A stretch of DNA of 64,000 nucleotides from G020348385 sp964538085. Its GTDB lineage: Bacteria > Acidobacteriota > Aminicenantia > Aminicenantales > Aminicenantaceae. A program made the translations under genes and the position numbers. Shown here one piece after another: positions 34,449 through 42,306 of this stretch. Each line of letters opens with the position of its first letter. Position 1 is the stretch's first letter. The notes under the pieces were generated by a model that was given only the letters and a program-made list of their open reading frames with translations, was not told the DNA's origin and made no database searches. The DNA lies in assembly GCA_964538085.1 (NCBI GenBank), contig CAZIDF010000008.1:62001-126000 (forward strand). Direction: 5' to 3'.

Positions 34449-35593
34449 GGCATCCTTTCTACCTTTTCCTCTTGGATAGAAACGGTCTGACCATCAGCCA
34501 ATGTCTGGAATCCAAAGGTGATCACGAATTCTCCTGCGCTAAGGCCTTCCCGGATCTCGACCCGGTCGGAATAATTTTCGCCCAAGGTCACGGTTTGCCG
34601 GCGTGCAATCCATTTGTCGTTCTGTTTCTCTGCAACGAATAAAAAGTTAGCGGTTCCTGTATCCTGGACGATATTTTGAGGAACGGTAATGGCCTCTGTG
34701 TTGGTGTAATCGTTTATGGTCACAACCGACAGCATGTTGGGTTTTAAATCTTTCTCCTGAGCTGGGATTTGAATTTCGATCTGGAAAGTGCGATTGTTCA
34801 GATCGATAACTTGAGACACCGCATCGATTTTCAGTTCCATCTCACGCCCCACAACAGGGACCTGTACCTTGACAGGATAGTTTTTCCTGACACTGGAGAT
34901 GTAGTTTTCAGATAGAGCGACAACGATCTTCAGACGAGATAACTGGACTATGCGGATGGTACCGCGGCCTGCGGCAGCCATCTCCCCTTCTTTGATCATC
35001 ACATCATCCACAGTGCCGCTGATCGGCGCATAGATTCTGGTAAGTTTGACCTGTTCGTTGAGGGTTTCCAGTTTTTTCTCTAGGTTTTCTTTATTATTTT
35101 TAGCCTGAAGATATTCAAGTTCGCTGCCGATATTCTTTTTCCACAACCTCTCTTGTCGCTCGTATATGGTGGTGACCAGTTGAAGAGAATGTTTAACCTC
35201 ATCGATATTGCTTTCCAAGATAGCTCCGTCCAATTCCGCCAAAAGCTGACCTTGGTTCACACGGTCTCCTTGTCGGACATGGATTTTTTTCACAACACCG
35301 TTAGATTGAGCAGGAATTAAAATGTTGTTATCTGACTCAATAGTGCCCTGTACTTGGATATAATGCTGAAAAAGAGAGGGTTGCACTTCGATTCCCCGAA
35401 CAAACGCTATATCTTCCTTTGGAGATACACTTGTCTCCCCCTCGATCTCATTTTTGAGTTGTTCTATCTGGGTATCGAGAGCCTCTCGCTGAGCTTCTAG
35501 CCGAGCTAGCCGTGCCTGATTGTCCTGGGGAGGGCCACAAGCAGCGATAATCAGCATGATCAATACCGGAATTATGAATGTTTTTTTGTTCAT
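34445..35593 (-). CDS. RND periplasmic adaptor lipoprotein (MFP family)
   Basis: 382 residues. The ATG giving MNKKTFIIPVLIMLIIAACGPP has an AGAAGGA ribosome site; the frame runs further upstream but only into the tolC-like gene. A lipobox (IAAC, Cys19) anchors it in the membrane. A short coiled coil follows (ARLEAQREALDTQIEQLKNEI), then the lipoyl-like half-motifs (GVVKKIHVRQGDRVNQGQLLAELD), a helical hairpin, a beta-barrel (LTRIYAPISGTVDDV) and a membrane-proximal domain. It bridges the pump and the outer-membrane channel. Gaps of 4 bp and -4 bp to its neighbours show a tight operon. Confidence 0.93.
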   Translation of the reverse strand: MNKKTFIIPVLIMLIIAACGPPQDNQARLARLEAQREALDTQIEQLKNEIEGETSVSPKEDIAFVRGIEVQPSLFQHYIQVQGTIESDNNILIPAQSNGVVKKIHVRQGDRVNQGQLLAELDGAILESNIDEVKHSLQLVTTIYERQERLWKKNIGSELEYLQAKNNKENLEKKLETLNEQVKLTRIYAPISGTVDDVMIKEGEMAAAGRGTIRIVQLSRLKIVVALSENYISSVRKNYPVKVQVPVVGREMELKIDAVSQVIDLNNRTFQIEIQIPAQEKDLKPNMLSVVTINDYTNTEAITVPQNIVQDTGTANFLFVAEKQNDKWIARRQTVTLGENYSDRVEIREGLSAGEFVITFGFQTLADGQTVSIQEEKVERMP

Positions 35594-35597
35594 GTTT

Positions 35598-36995
35598 TTA
35601 TCCTTCTGTCGAAACTTTATAGTCGTTGCGAAGTCTGTCCAGCTTGTTTTTTGCATCCAATAGTTCGGACATGGCCTGAATATAGCTGGACTGAGCAGCA
35701 AGGAATCGGTCATTGGCCTGAGTTAGGTCTGTGCTGGATGCCAACCCTTCCTGATACTTGATCAGTGTTTTTTCGTATACCTTTTGGGAAAGTTCCATAT
35801 TCTCTTTTACATTGATATAATTTTCGTAAGCAGAAGAGAGGGCATTTTTAGCTCTGGCCTCTTCAAGAAGAAGACCTTGAGAGACTTGGAGCTTTGTCTG
35901 ACGGGCCTGATCCAATGCAATAGAGGCCTGATTCACTCGAGCTTTTTGCACACCGCTTTTGAAAAGCGGGATGTTGAGGTTCACTCCGACGATTTGCGAG
36001 CGGTACCATCGTTCATCGAAATCTAAAAAATTGAATCGGTCGCGTTGAGCAGCCCATGATAAAGAATAAAAGGCACTGATGGTCGGCCAGTACTGGGCTT
36101 TTTCATTCTTGAGATTCATCTCTGCCAGCTTTTCTTGTGTTTGGATCAGACGATAATCGATGTTCTCTTCCAAGTCGAGACTTCCTTCCAATGCATTTTG
36201 TACATCTTGCTCCGAGATGATCTCTTCTAAGCTTTCCGTGAGCTCTATCTCTTCGCTGAGGTCGATCCCCATCTGGAATTTCAGCAATTGATATGCCGTT
36301 TCCGTTTGCTTCTCGAGGTTCTGGAGACCATTTTTAAGCGCTGTCACCGAGATCTGGATGACATCGGCATCTGTTTCCTCGACAAAACCCTCATTATAAA
36401 GTTCACGAATCTCGTACAATGTCTTTTCCAGATTTTGCAGGTTTCCCTGGAAGATTCTTTGGCTCTCCTGAGAGACAAGGATCAGGTAATACGTTTGGGA
36501 CACTGTTTCCATCACATCTAACTGGGTTCTTTCCAAACCTTCGGTGGCCAAACGTTTGTAGATCCGGGAAGTCGCCAGACCGACAAAGTAACTTCCGTTG
36601 AACACAAGCTGTTGGATTTGCAGATTGAGATTGGCATTGTGTTGCGTGCCGAACTGAATCTCGATCTTGTCATTAGGATCATTGAAAAAATCTGGAATAA
36701 GTACAGTGGGCAGCTCGATGTTGTTGTTGTAAGCAAGCGAGGTGGAGATCTGAGGCAATCCTGCCCCGATGGTTTCTCTTATCCTTCTCTCGGTCACAGC
36801 CACATTCATCTCGGACTTGATCGACTCATAGTTGTGCTGGATGGCATAAGTTTGAGCCTCCTGCAGGCTGAAGGTTTTGAGACTTTTTTCAGCAGATGCA
36901 TTAGGCTTGATCAGAACCATCAGCATCAATCCCATACATACTATCTTTGTAAGATTCCGACTGAGATGGCTTTGATTAATAGTTTGAACCGACAT
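35598..36995 (-). CDS. TolC-type outer membrane efflux protein
   Basis: 465 residues with a signal sequence (about 1-35, GLMLMVLIKPNASA). Two OEP repeats cover about 40-250 and 265-460, each with long coiled helices and beta strands; hallmark stretches are SLQEAQTYAIQHN near the start, VSQTYYLILVSQESQRI, and the C-terminal KYQEGLASSTDLTQANDRFLAAQSSYIQA. It forms the trimeric outer-membrane tunnel of the RND system and is the first gene of the operon. A 7-bp-arm palindrome lies 28 nt upstream of the start and may be a repressor site. Confidence 0.93.
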   Translation of the reverse strand: MSVQTINQSHLSRNLTKIVCMGLMLMVLIKPNASAEKSLKTFSLQEAQTYAIQHNYESIKSEMNVAVTERRIRETIGAGLPQISTSLAYNNNIELPTVLIPDFFNDPNDKIEIQFGTQHNANLNLQIQQLVFNGSYFVGLATSRIYKRLATEGLERTQLDVMETVSQTYYLILVSQESQRIFQGNLQNLEKTLYEIRELYNEGFVEETDADVIQISVTALKNGLQNLEKQTETAYQLLKFQMGIDLSEEIELTESLEEIISEQDVQNALEGSLDLEENIDYRLIQTQEKLAEMNLKNEKAQYWPTISAFYSLSWAAQRDRFNFLDFDERWYRSQIVGVNLNIPLFKSGVQKARVNQASIALDQARQTKLQVSQGLLLEEARAKNALSSAYENYINVKENMELSQKVYEKTLIKYQEGLASSTDLTQANDRFLAAQSSYIQAMSELLDAKNKLDRLRNDYKVSTEG

Positions 36996-37023
36996 GATTC
37001 ATCCTTTATTCTGATATAAATTT

Positions 37024-37043
37024 CCTTTTAGATATTTAAAAGG
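37024..37043. promoter_or_regulatory. Palindrome upstream of the efflux operon (possible operator)
   Basis: CCTTTTA-gatatt-TAAAAGG, perfect 7-base arms with a 6-base centre, starting 28 nt before the tolC-like ATG. Placement suits a TetR/MarR-like operator, but no regulator gene is adjacent. Confidence 0.4.
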
Positions 37044-37201
37044 ATGAGGAAAAAGATCGTAGGTTTATCTAAAAAGCATCGACCCTAAAATTCTTTCTTA
37101 TTTTCCTCTTCTAAGTTGTTAAATACGTATTTTAGCATAATTGGTTCACTATGTATCGGGTTTTTCTCCTTATCTGGAAAAAATAGGTTCACTGGCAGTC
37201 C

Positions 37202-37294
<93 letters not shown>

Positions 37295-37343
37295 ACCGGA
37301 GGATTCCGGTCCTCATTGTAACACTTTTACAACCGGAGTCAAC

Positions 37344-37433
37344 TGGCGGAGGGAGAGGGATTCGAACCCCCGTCACGATTGCTCGTAAAGCGGTTTTCAA
37401 GACCGCCGCCTTCAACCACTCGGCCATCCCTCC
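37344..37433 (-). tRNA. tRNA-Ser (anticodon UGA)
   Basis: 90 nt with encoded CCA. GGAGGGA/TCCCTCC acceptor pairing, anticodon TGA in CTTGAAA, a long variable arm and the T arm GGGGGTTCGAATCCC are present. Its first base is two nucleotides past the serS stop codon (one-base gap), so it must be co-transcribed with serS unless a promoter lies in the serS end. Confidence 0.96.
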
Positions 37434-37434
37434 G

Positions 37435-38706
37435 CTATAGTATTCTTTCCAATCCGTCCATGTAAGGCCGCAAGACTTCCGGGACAAGGACAGAGCCATC
37501 TTCCTGTTGGTAACATTCCAGGATGGCGCTCACAGTCCTTCCCAGAGCCACTCCAGATCCATTCAGGGTGTGCACGAGCTCAGGTTTGTCTTTTGTTCCC
37601 CTTCGAAAGCGGATGTTGGCACGCCTTGCCTGAAAATCTTCGCAATTGGTGCACGAAGAAATTTCCACAAACTTGTTTCGATGGGGCATCCAAAGCTCCA
37701 AGTCATAGGTTTTCGCCCCTGCAAAACCCATATCCCCTGTGCACAACACGACCGTACGAAAGTGGAGACCGAGTCTTTTCAACACGTCCTCGGCATCTTC
37801 GGTCAGCTTCTCCAGCTCCTGATAGGATTTTTCAGGAAATACAAAACTTGCCAGCTCTACCTTGTTGAACTGATGCTGCCGGATCAAGCCGCGTATATCT
37901 TTGCCGTAGGAGCCAGCCTCGCTGCGGAAACAGGGAGTGTAAGCCACAAATCTTTGGGGCAATGATTCACCGTCCAGGATTTCTCCTCGGTAAAGGTTGG
38001 TCAAAGGGACTTCGGCTGTAGGGATCAGGTACCACGGATGTCCTTCCAGCTTGAAAAGATCCTCTTCGAATTTGGGGAGATTTCCAGTTCCGATCAGGCT
38101 CTCTTCATTGGCGATGAATGGGGGGATAACTTCCTTGTATCCCTTTTCTTTGGTGTGGATATCGAGCATAAAGTTGATCAATGCTCTCTCGAGCCGGGCT
38201 CCTTGCCCTAAGTACACGGCAAACCGCGAACCCGCCAACTTGGCTGCCCGATCAAAATCCATTATCCCCAAATCCGTGCCAATCTTCCAATGGGGCTTGG
38301 GATCGAATGAAAACACCGGTTTTTTGCCAAACCGCCTCACTTCCAAATTACTCTCTGAATCTAATCCCTCTGGAACGGATTCATCGGGAATATTCGGTAT
38401 ATCCAATAGGATCTTTTTCAGTTCCTCGTCAATTTTTTTATACGTGCCTTCCAAATCTTTGATCTCATCAGACACTTTTTTCATCTCTTTGATCAGAGAA
38501 TTCGGATCATCCCCTTCAGCTTTCATTTTCCCGATTAGTTTCGAGGACTTGTTCAATTCGAAACGCAATGTCTCGATCTGGTGCAAAAGAGTTTTTTTCT
38601 CTTTTGTTAGTTTTAAAAACCCATCTAGATCGAGGTTTATTCCCCGCAAGGCCATTTTTTTTACGACAAGGCCTGGATTTTCCTCGACAAATTTCACGTC
38701 CAGCAT
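37435..38706 (-). CDS. serS: Seryl-tRNA synthetase
   Basis: 423-residue class II synthetase. The N-terminal coiled-coil arm (about 30-105) binds the long variable arm of tRNA-Ser. Motif 2 is FRSEAGSYGKDIRGLIRQHQF-like (about 260-280, split here by the quoted end), and motif 3 is NGSGVALGRTVSAILE near 380-396. Length is normal. The ATG follows an extended -10 (TGcTATAAT) by 7 nt, without SD, which implies a leaderless mRNA. Both tRNA-Ser genes follow immediately, forming an enzyme-plus-substrate operon. Confidence 0.97.
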   Translation of the reverse strand: MLDVKFVEENPGLVVKKMALRGINLDLDGFLKLTKEKKTLLHQIETLRFELNKSSKLIGKMKAEGDDPNSLIKEMKKVSDEIKDLEGTYKKIDEELKKILLDIPNIPDESVPEGLDSESNLEVRRFGKKPVFSFDPKPHWKIGTDLGIMDFDRAAKLAGSRFAVYLGQGARLERALINFMLDIHTKEKGYKEVIPPFIANEESLIGTGNLPKFEEDLFKLEGHPWYLIPTAEVPLTNLYRGEILDGESLPQRFVAYTPCFRSEAGSYGKDIRGLIRQHQFNKVELASFVFPEKSYQELEKLTEDAEDVLKRLGLHFRTVVLCTGDMGFAGAKTYDLELWMPHRNKFVEISSCTNCEDFQARRANIRFRRGTKDKPELVHTLNGSGVALGRTVSAILECYQQEDGSVLVPEVLRPYMDGLERIL

Positions 38707-38713
38707 GGGAAAG

Positions 38714-38722
38714 ATTATAGCA
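38714..38722 (-). promoter_or_regulatory. Extended -10 promoter of serS, leaderless layout
   Basis: TGcTATAAT on the minus strand, 7 nt before the ATG; transcription would start at or next to the A of the start codon. The -35 region is AT-rich and weak. Confidence 0.65.
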
Positions 38723-39001
38723 CATGTATAGATGTTTTTAAAAATCTCTTCACTCCCGTAAAGATTTTTAACGCCTTTTCCTCATCAACATTCTCGGCCC
38801 TGCGGAACTGCGCTTTCCTATGTGAATCCCAACTCAACGATCCATGTTTTCCTCAACATCTCCCAATGCCTATTCCAGTGCTCAAACAGTCCTCGGGTCC
38901 GACTTTGTCGGATTCCCTCGAATACTGAATCGAAAAGGCTAAATCTTTAATATCGTTCAGTAGATTAATAAAAACATCACTAGAGTTTGCAGATATGACA
39001 G

Positions 39002-39031
39002 TTGACTAGAGGCGGGGGAATAAAATATAGT
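39002..39031 (+). promoter_or_regulatory. Promoter of cobO, leaderless layout
   Basis: TTGACT-N18-TATAGT. The -10 ends 8 nt before the ATG of cobO and overlaps the possible TTG start, which excludes that TTG for transcripts from here. Confidence 0.55.
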
Positions 39032-39039
39032 TGAAGAAG

Positions 39040-39588
39040 ATGGAAGATCGAGATCAGGGCGATAAATTCAAGGGCTACATCCAGGTCTATACCGGCAATG
39101 GCAAGGGAAAAACTACGGCGGCTTTAGGTCTCGCTTTACGGGCGGCCGGTCACGGCTTCAAGACATATTTCGGACAGTTTCTCAAAGGACAAGATTATGG
39201 GGAGCTGTCTGCCATCCAAAAACTCTCACCTCTTATAACCATCGAGCAATTCGGCCGCAAGGGCTTCATTCATGTGACGGAAAATCCCGATAAAGAGGAT
39301 GTAAACAGAGCCCAAAGAGGTCTGCGAAAATGCAAACAGATGATGACGTCTCAGAAGTACCGCATTATCGTGCTGGATGAGATAAACGTAGCCGTTCATT
39401 TCAATCTTTTTTCGGAAAAAGAGATCCACGACTTTCTGGATAAAAAACCGGAAGGCACAGAAGTGATACTGACAGGACGGTACGCTCCCGAATCTTTTAT
39501 CGAACGAGCGGACCTGGTTACCGAAATGAAGGAGATCAAACACTACTACAAAAAAGGGACTCAGGCCCGTCTCGGGATCGAAAAATAA
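39040..39588 (+). CDS. cobO: Cob(I)alamin adenosyltransferase, CobO/BtuR type
   Basis: 182 residues. P-loop TGNGKGKT at 18-25 opens a RecA-like fold; other family blocks are FKTYFGQFLKG, YRIIVLDEINVAVHF and the end ILTGRYAPESFIERADLVTEM. The enzyme adenosylates corrinoids using ATP. The preferred ATG lies 8 nt after a TATAGT box and has no SD apart from GAAGAAG directly before it. No corrin biosynthesis genes are nearby, so it probably serves salvage or B12-dependent enzymes elsewhere. Confidence 0.93.
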   Translation: MEDRDQGDKFKGYIQVYTGNGKGKTTAALGLALRAAGHGFKTYFGQFLKGQDYGELSAIQKLSPLITIEQFGRKGFIHVTENPDKEDVNRAQRGLRKCKQMMTSQKYRIIVLDEINVAVHFNLFSEKEIHDFLDKKPEGTEVILTGRYAPESFIERADLVTEMKEIKHYYKKGTQARLGIEK

Positions 39589-39602
39589 GCTCCCCTACAT
39601 CG

Positions 39603-39986
39603 ATGGTAAAAGAAAAATTCGAAAAACTCGTGGAAGAAGCATTGTTAGATCTCCCAAAAGAATTCAAGAAACTCATGGACAATGTGGTCGTGATGGTGGA
39701 AGAGGAGGCTCCTCAAGAGGTTTACAGACAAACAGGAGTCCATCCTTTCAGCAGGATATTGGGCACCTACCACGGGGTTCCATACCCTCACAGGGGGCCA
39801 TATTATGGGAACATTCTTCCAGATAGAATCACCATCTATCAAAATCCGATCGAAGAGATCTGCTCCACCGAGGAAGAAATCAAAGAGCAAGTTAAGAAAA
39901 CTGTCCTGCATGAGATCTGGCACTATTTTGGACGAACGGACGAAGAAATTGTTGAGTTGGAGAAGAAAACTCTCATGAAAAAATAA
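39603..39986 (+). CDS. Small zincin-like metallopeptidase (PF06262 type)
   Basis: 127 residues of the minimal zincin family. Zinc motif HEIWHYFGRTD at 103-113 gives the metzincin-like HExxHxxGxxD ligands. TYHGVPYPHRGPYYGNILPDRITIYQ (about 55-80) is typical of the family's core strands. No signal peptide, so cytoplasmic. It starts 14 bp after cobO and ends 15 bp before the aldolase gene, so all three are probably co-transcribed. Substrate unknown. Confidence 0.87.
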   Translation: MVKEKFEKLVEEALLDLPKEFKKLMDNVVVMVEEEAPQEVYRQTGVHPFSRILGTYHGVPYPHRGPYYGNILPDRITIYQNPIEEICSTEEEIKEQVKKTVLHEIWHYFGRTDEEIVELEKKTLMKK

Positions 39987-40001
39987 ATAGGAGAAAAATT
40001 G

Positions 40002-40892
40002 ATGGCGGAGAAACTTCAGGGCGTTTATGCGGCGCTGACCACACCTTTTGAAAAAGACAAAATCTCGACACACCATTTTCGGGATAACATAAAAAAATAC
40101 AACAAATTTGGACTGGCCGGTTATGTCATCGGCGGAAGCAGCGGAGAGGCGGCCTATCTAACAGACGAAGAATGCGAAATTTTAGTTAAAGAAGCTCTCG
40201 AATCCCGTGACCCAGAAAAAAAAATCATCGTGGGAACAGCAAGGGAATCCACCGATTCCACCATCGCCTTCACCAAACGTCTGGTTGATCTTGGAATCCA
40301 TGCGGCCTTGATCCGCACACCCAGCTACTTTAAATCAGCGATGACAGGAGAGGCTTTGAAAAAACATTATTATGCCATCGCCGATGAGGTCCAGATCCCG
40401 GTGATCCCCTACCATATCCCCCAGGTAACGGGATTATCCATCGACCCGAAGCTTGTCATCGAACTTTCCGAACACCCCAACATCATCGGTATGAAGGACA
40501 GTTCTGGAAATCTACCCTTTTTGGGAGAGGTCATTCTAGACCTTCCCCCCGATTTCAGTTATTTATGGGGGGCAGGCAGTGTGTTTCTCTTTGGCCTCTG
40601 CTTGGGAGCCTCTGGAGGAATCCTCAGGCTTGCCGATATCATCCCTGAACTGTGTGTGAGAGTGTATAACGATTTTCTGGACGGTGAATGGGAGAGGGCA
40701 ACCAAGCTTCAGCGGGACATCATTCCTTTGAACAATGCCATCATCCAGAGGTACGGTATCGCTGGAACAAAATATGCGATGGAATTTTTGGGTCTTTATG
40801 GTGGGCCTCCGAGAAATCCGATCCTTCCCCTCGATACAAAAGGCCAAATCGAGATCGAAAAGATCTTGAAAAGATTGGATTTGATTCAATAA
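40002..40892 (+). CDS. Dihydrodipicolinate synthase family aldolase
   Basis: 296-residue TIM-barrel class I aldolase. GSSGEA at 45-50 binds the oxo-acid carboxylate, Tyr137 in IPYHIP and the Schiff-base Lys165 in GMKDSSGN are in place. The ATG with AGGAG eight bases upstream is preferred to the TTG one codon earlier. It need not be DapA: the YHIP (not YNVP) and GSSGEA motifs fit the 2-keto-3-deoxy / 4-hydroxy-2-oxoglutarate aldolase side of the family just as well. It ends 10 bp before the SRP RNA gene on the opposite strand. Confidence 0.88.
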   Translation: MAEKLQGVYAALTTPFEKDKISTHHFRDNIKKYNKFGLAGYVIGGSSGEAAYLTDEECEILVKEALESRDPEKKIIVGTARESTDSTIAFTKRLVDLGIHAALIRTPSYFKSAMTGEALKKHYYAIADEVQIPVIPYHIPQVTGLSIDPKLVIELSEHPNIIGMKDSSGNLPFLGEVILDLPPDFSYLWGAGSVFLFGLCLGASGGILRLADIIPELCVRVYNDFLDGEWERATKLQRDIIPLNNAIIQRYGIAGTKYAMEFLGLYGGPPRNPILPLDTKGQIEIEKILKRLDLIQ

Positions 40893-40894
40893 AG

Positions 40895-40902
40895 AAAAAA
40901 AA
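40895..40902 (-). terminator. T-tract after the SRP RNA
   Basis: Eight T residues directly after the closing helix GCACGGCC of the SRP RNA, consistent with intrinsic termination at the RNA 3' end. Confidence 0.55.
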
Positions 40903-41174
40903 GGCCGTGCACCCAGCTCCGGCAGGACTCCCCCTGCGTTATCCATGCAGTTAGCTCAGGAAAGGCTGATCTGCCGCACAAGAGACCGCTCTGCTACCGC
41001 TGCTACCTCCCGGTCCTGACGGGGTTTACAGAGAGTTCTTCGCGCAGGGCCCATACCTTCAACACCACTTACATGAACACAGTCCAGAAAAAGCACAGCC
41101 TCGGCGGGGAATTCGATCCCACTGTAGCGGATTGTGAGTTACAGGGCACCGCTAGCTCCCCATCTAGCACGGCC
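40903..41174 (-). ncRNA. ffs: Signal recognition particle RNA, large bacterial type
   Basis: About 272 nt. The ends pair (GGCCGTGC with GCACGGCC). The 5' part, GCTAGATGGGGAGCTAGCGG then TGCCCTGTA, is an Alu-like domain of the large (Bacillus/Thermotoga-type) SRP RNA. The S-domain apical motif is CAGGACC-GGGA-GGTAGCAGC (41000-41020 reversed), with a GNRA tetraloop and the asymmetric AGCAGC loop bound by Ffh. The large type is notable because proteobacteria have the 4.5S form. A TATGAA -10 lies 7 nt before the 5' end. Confidence 0.95.
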
Positions 41175-41285
41175 AAGCTATTCATAAAAAAATGCCGTTT
41201 CAAAAATCTTTTTTTAAAATTGTCCAAAAGAATATTTTATCATAAACATAGGCTTTTTTTTATGAAATGTTCTGGGGCATAAAAC

Positions 41286-42128
41286 TTAAAATTTGTAGGC
41301 AAGGCCTGCTCGGAGAATAAAACCGTCCCAGATGCCTGCCTCTGCTTTTAAATGCAGGTGTGGGATGACTTCGGCTCTCACACCGAGGGAAATCTGCAAA
41401 AGCGGGAGGATATTCGGCAGGTTGAAATCGGCGTCTTCCTCGGCCTCTTTTATATTTCTCGAATCTTCCTCCTGGTAACCTTCGGTCCCTCTGGCCCAAT
41501 AGTACGTCCCATTATAATTATATCTCACCTCTCCGTTAAGGGCGGCTACACCTATTCCGAGGACAAAATAAGGGGTTACGATCCAATCCGGTTTTATATC
41601 CCAACGGAAACTGAGGTTGGTAAAAAGAGGGTTCAATTCCACAACACCCACAGCTTCCATCTCGGCGTATGAGCCGTCATTGAACTGCACATTGATCGGC
41701 CCCTCTACTGTGGCCTCCATGTGTGTTTTTTCGATGGACACGCCCAGGCTGAAGGAAGAATAACGTCCTCCAGGATAAAACCTTAGCTCGAATCCATAAA
41801 TCGACCCAGAGGAGCCGAATACGAGATTGTGGTCATGCCCGACTTTGACTATGTTATAGCCGGATTCATTGATCTTGATGCCGATTTCTTTCGCAATCTC
41901 ATCGCTCAACGACTTGGTAAGGTCATCCTCGAACAATCCTTTAAACACATCCAGGGTCCAGTACCCGTAATGAACATCAACCTCTAGTTTTCCTGCGATG
42001 CCGTCATCGAAGATCAAACGCGGCAGCTCTTCCTCCTGTTCTTCCTGCTGGGCGAAAATACCCTGTGCTGAAACAAACACGATCAATAGCACCAAAACCA
42101 AAGATTTTTTCCAGCTCATCTGAATCAT
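41286..42128 (-). CDS. Outer membrane beta-barrel protein
   Basis: 280 residues, signal peptide 1-26 (SLVLVLLIVFVSAQGIFAQ). The mature protein alternates aromatic and polar residues in strands (FELRFYPGGRYSSFSLGVSIEKTH, LSFRWDIKPDWIVTPYFVLGIG) and ends in a C-terminal Phe (ILRAGLAYKF), a signal for BAM assembly. It contains acidic loops. No specific porin family is recognised; function unknown. AGAGG lies 6 nt before the ATG. Confidence 0.8.
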   Translation of the reverse strand: MIQMSWKKSLVLVLLIVFVSAQGIFAQQEEQEEELPRLIFDDGIAGKLEVDVHYGYWTLDVFKGLFEDDLTKSLSDEIAKEIGIKINESGYNIVKVGHDHNLVFGSSGSIYGFELRFYPGGRYSSFSLGVSIEKTHMEATVEGPINVQFNDGSYAEMEAVGVVELNPLFTNLSFRWDIKPDWIVTPYFVLGIGVAALNGEVRYNYNGTYYWARGTEGYQEEDSRNIKEAEEDADFNLPNILPLLQISLGVRAEVIPHLHLKAEAGIWDGFILRAGLAYKF

Positions 42129-42143
42129 GTTAACCTCTGCAAA

Positions 42144-42172
42144 ATCCTATATGTTACTCATTTTTTTGTCAA
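42144..42172 (-). promoter_or_regulatory. Promoter of the beta-barrel gene
   Basis: TTGACA-N17-TAGGAT; the -10 ends 15 nt before the ATG, giving a very short leader that just includes AGAGG. Confidence 0.55.
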
Positions 42173-42243
42173 TACTAATGCATAACAGATACTTATTTAT
42201 ATTAGTCGTAGAAAGCAAGAGATGCATGACAAGTTGAATTCTC

Positions 42244-42272
42244 TTGACAGCCGTCCAGTCCAAGTGATAGAT
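42244..42272 (+). promoter_or_regulatory. Promoter of the M14 peptidase gene
   Basis: Perfect TTGACA, 17 nt spacer, ATAGAT as a weak -10; start about 28 nt before the chosen ATG. Confidence 0.5.
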
Positions 42273-42306
42273 AAAAAGCTCGGTATTAAAAAAAATGGAG
42301 GGACTC

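Larger units (their letters stand above)
38707..39039. other. 333 bp divergent intergenic stretch between serS and cobO
   Basis: Holds the serS promoter at the left end and the cobO promoter at the right end. A hairpin TCCGAC-ttt-GTCGGA (38898-38912) without T-tract lies in the middle. I see no cobalamin riboswitch B12 box and no T-box motif. No gene is supported. Confidence 0.5.

Noticed and set aside
38707..39039. Possible cobalamin riboswitch before cobO or T-box before serS
   Set aside because: No B12 box or T-box sequence is visible, and both genes appear to have promoters too close to the ATG for a leader RNA.
40002..40892. Calling the aldolase dapA
   Set aside because: Active-site blocks (GSSGEA, YHIP) fit several dihydrodipicolinate-synthase-family aldolases and no lysine genes are nearby.
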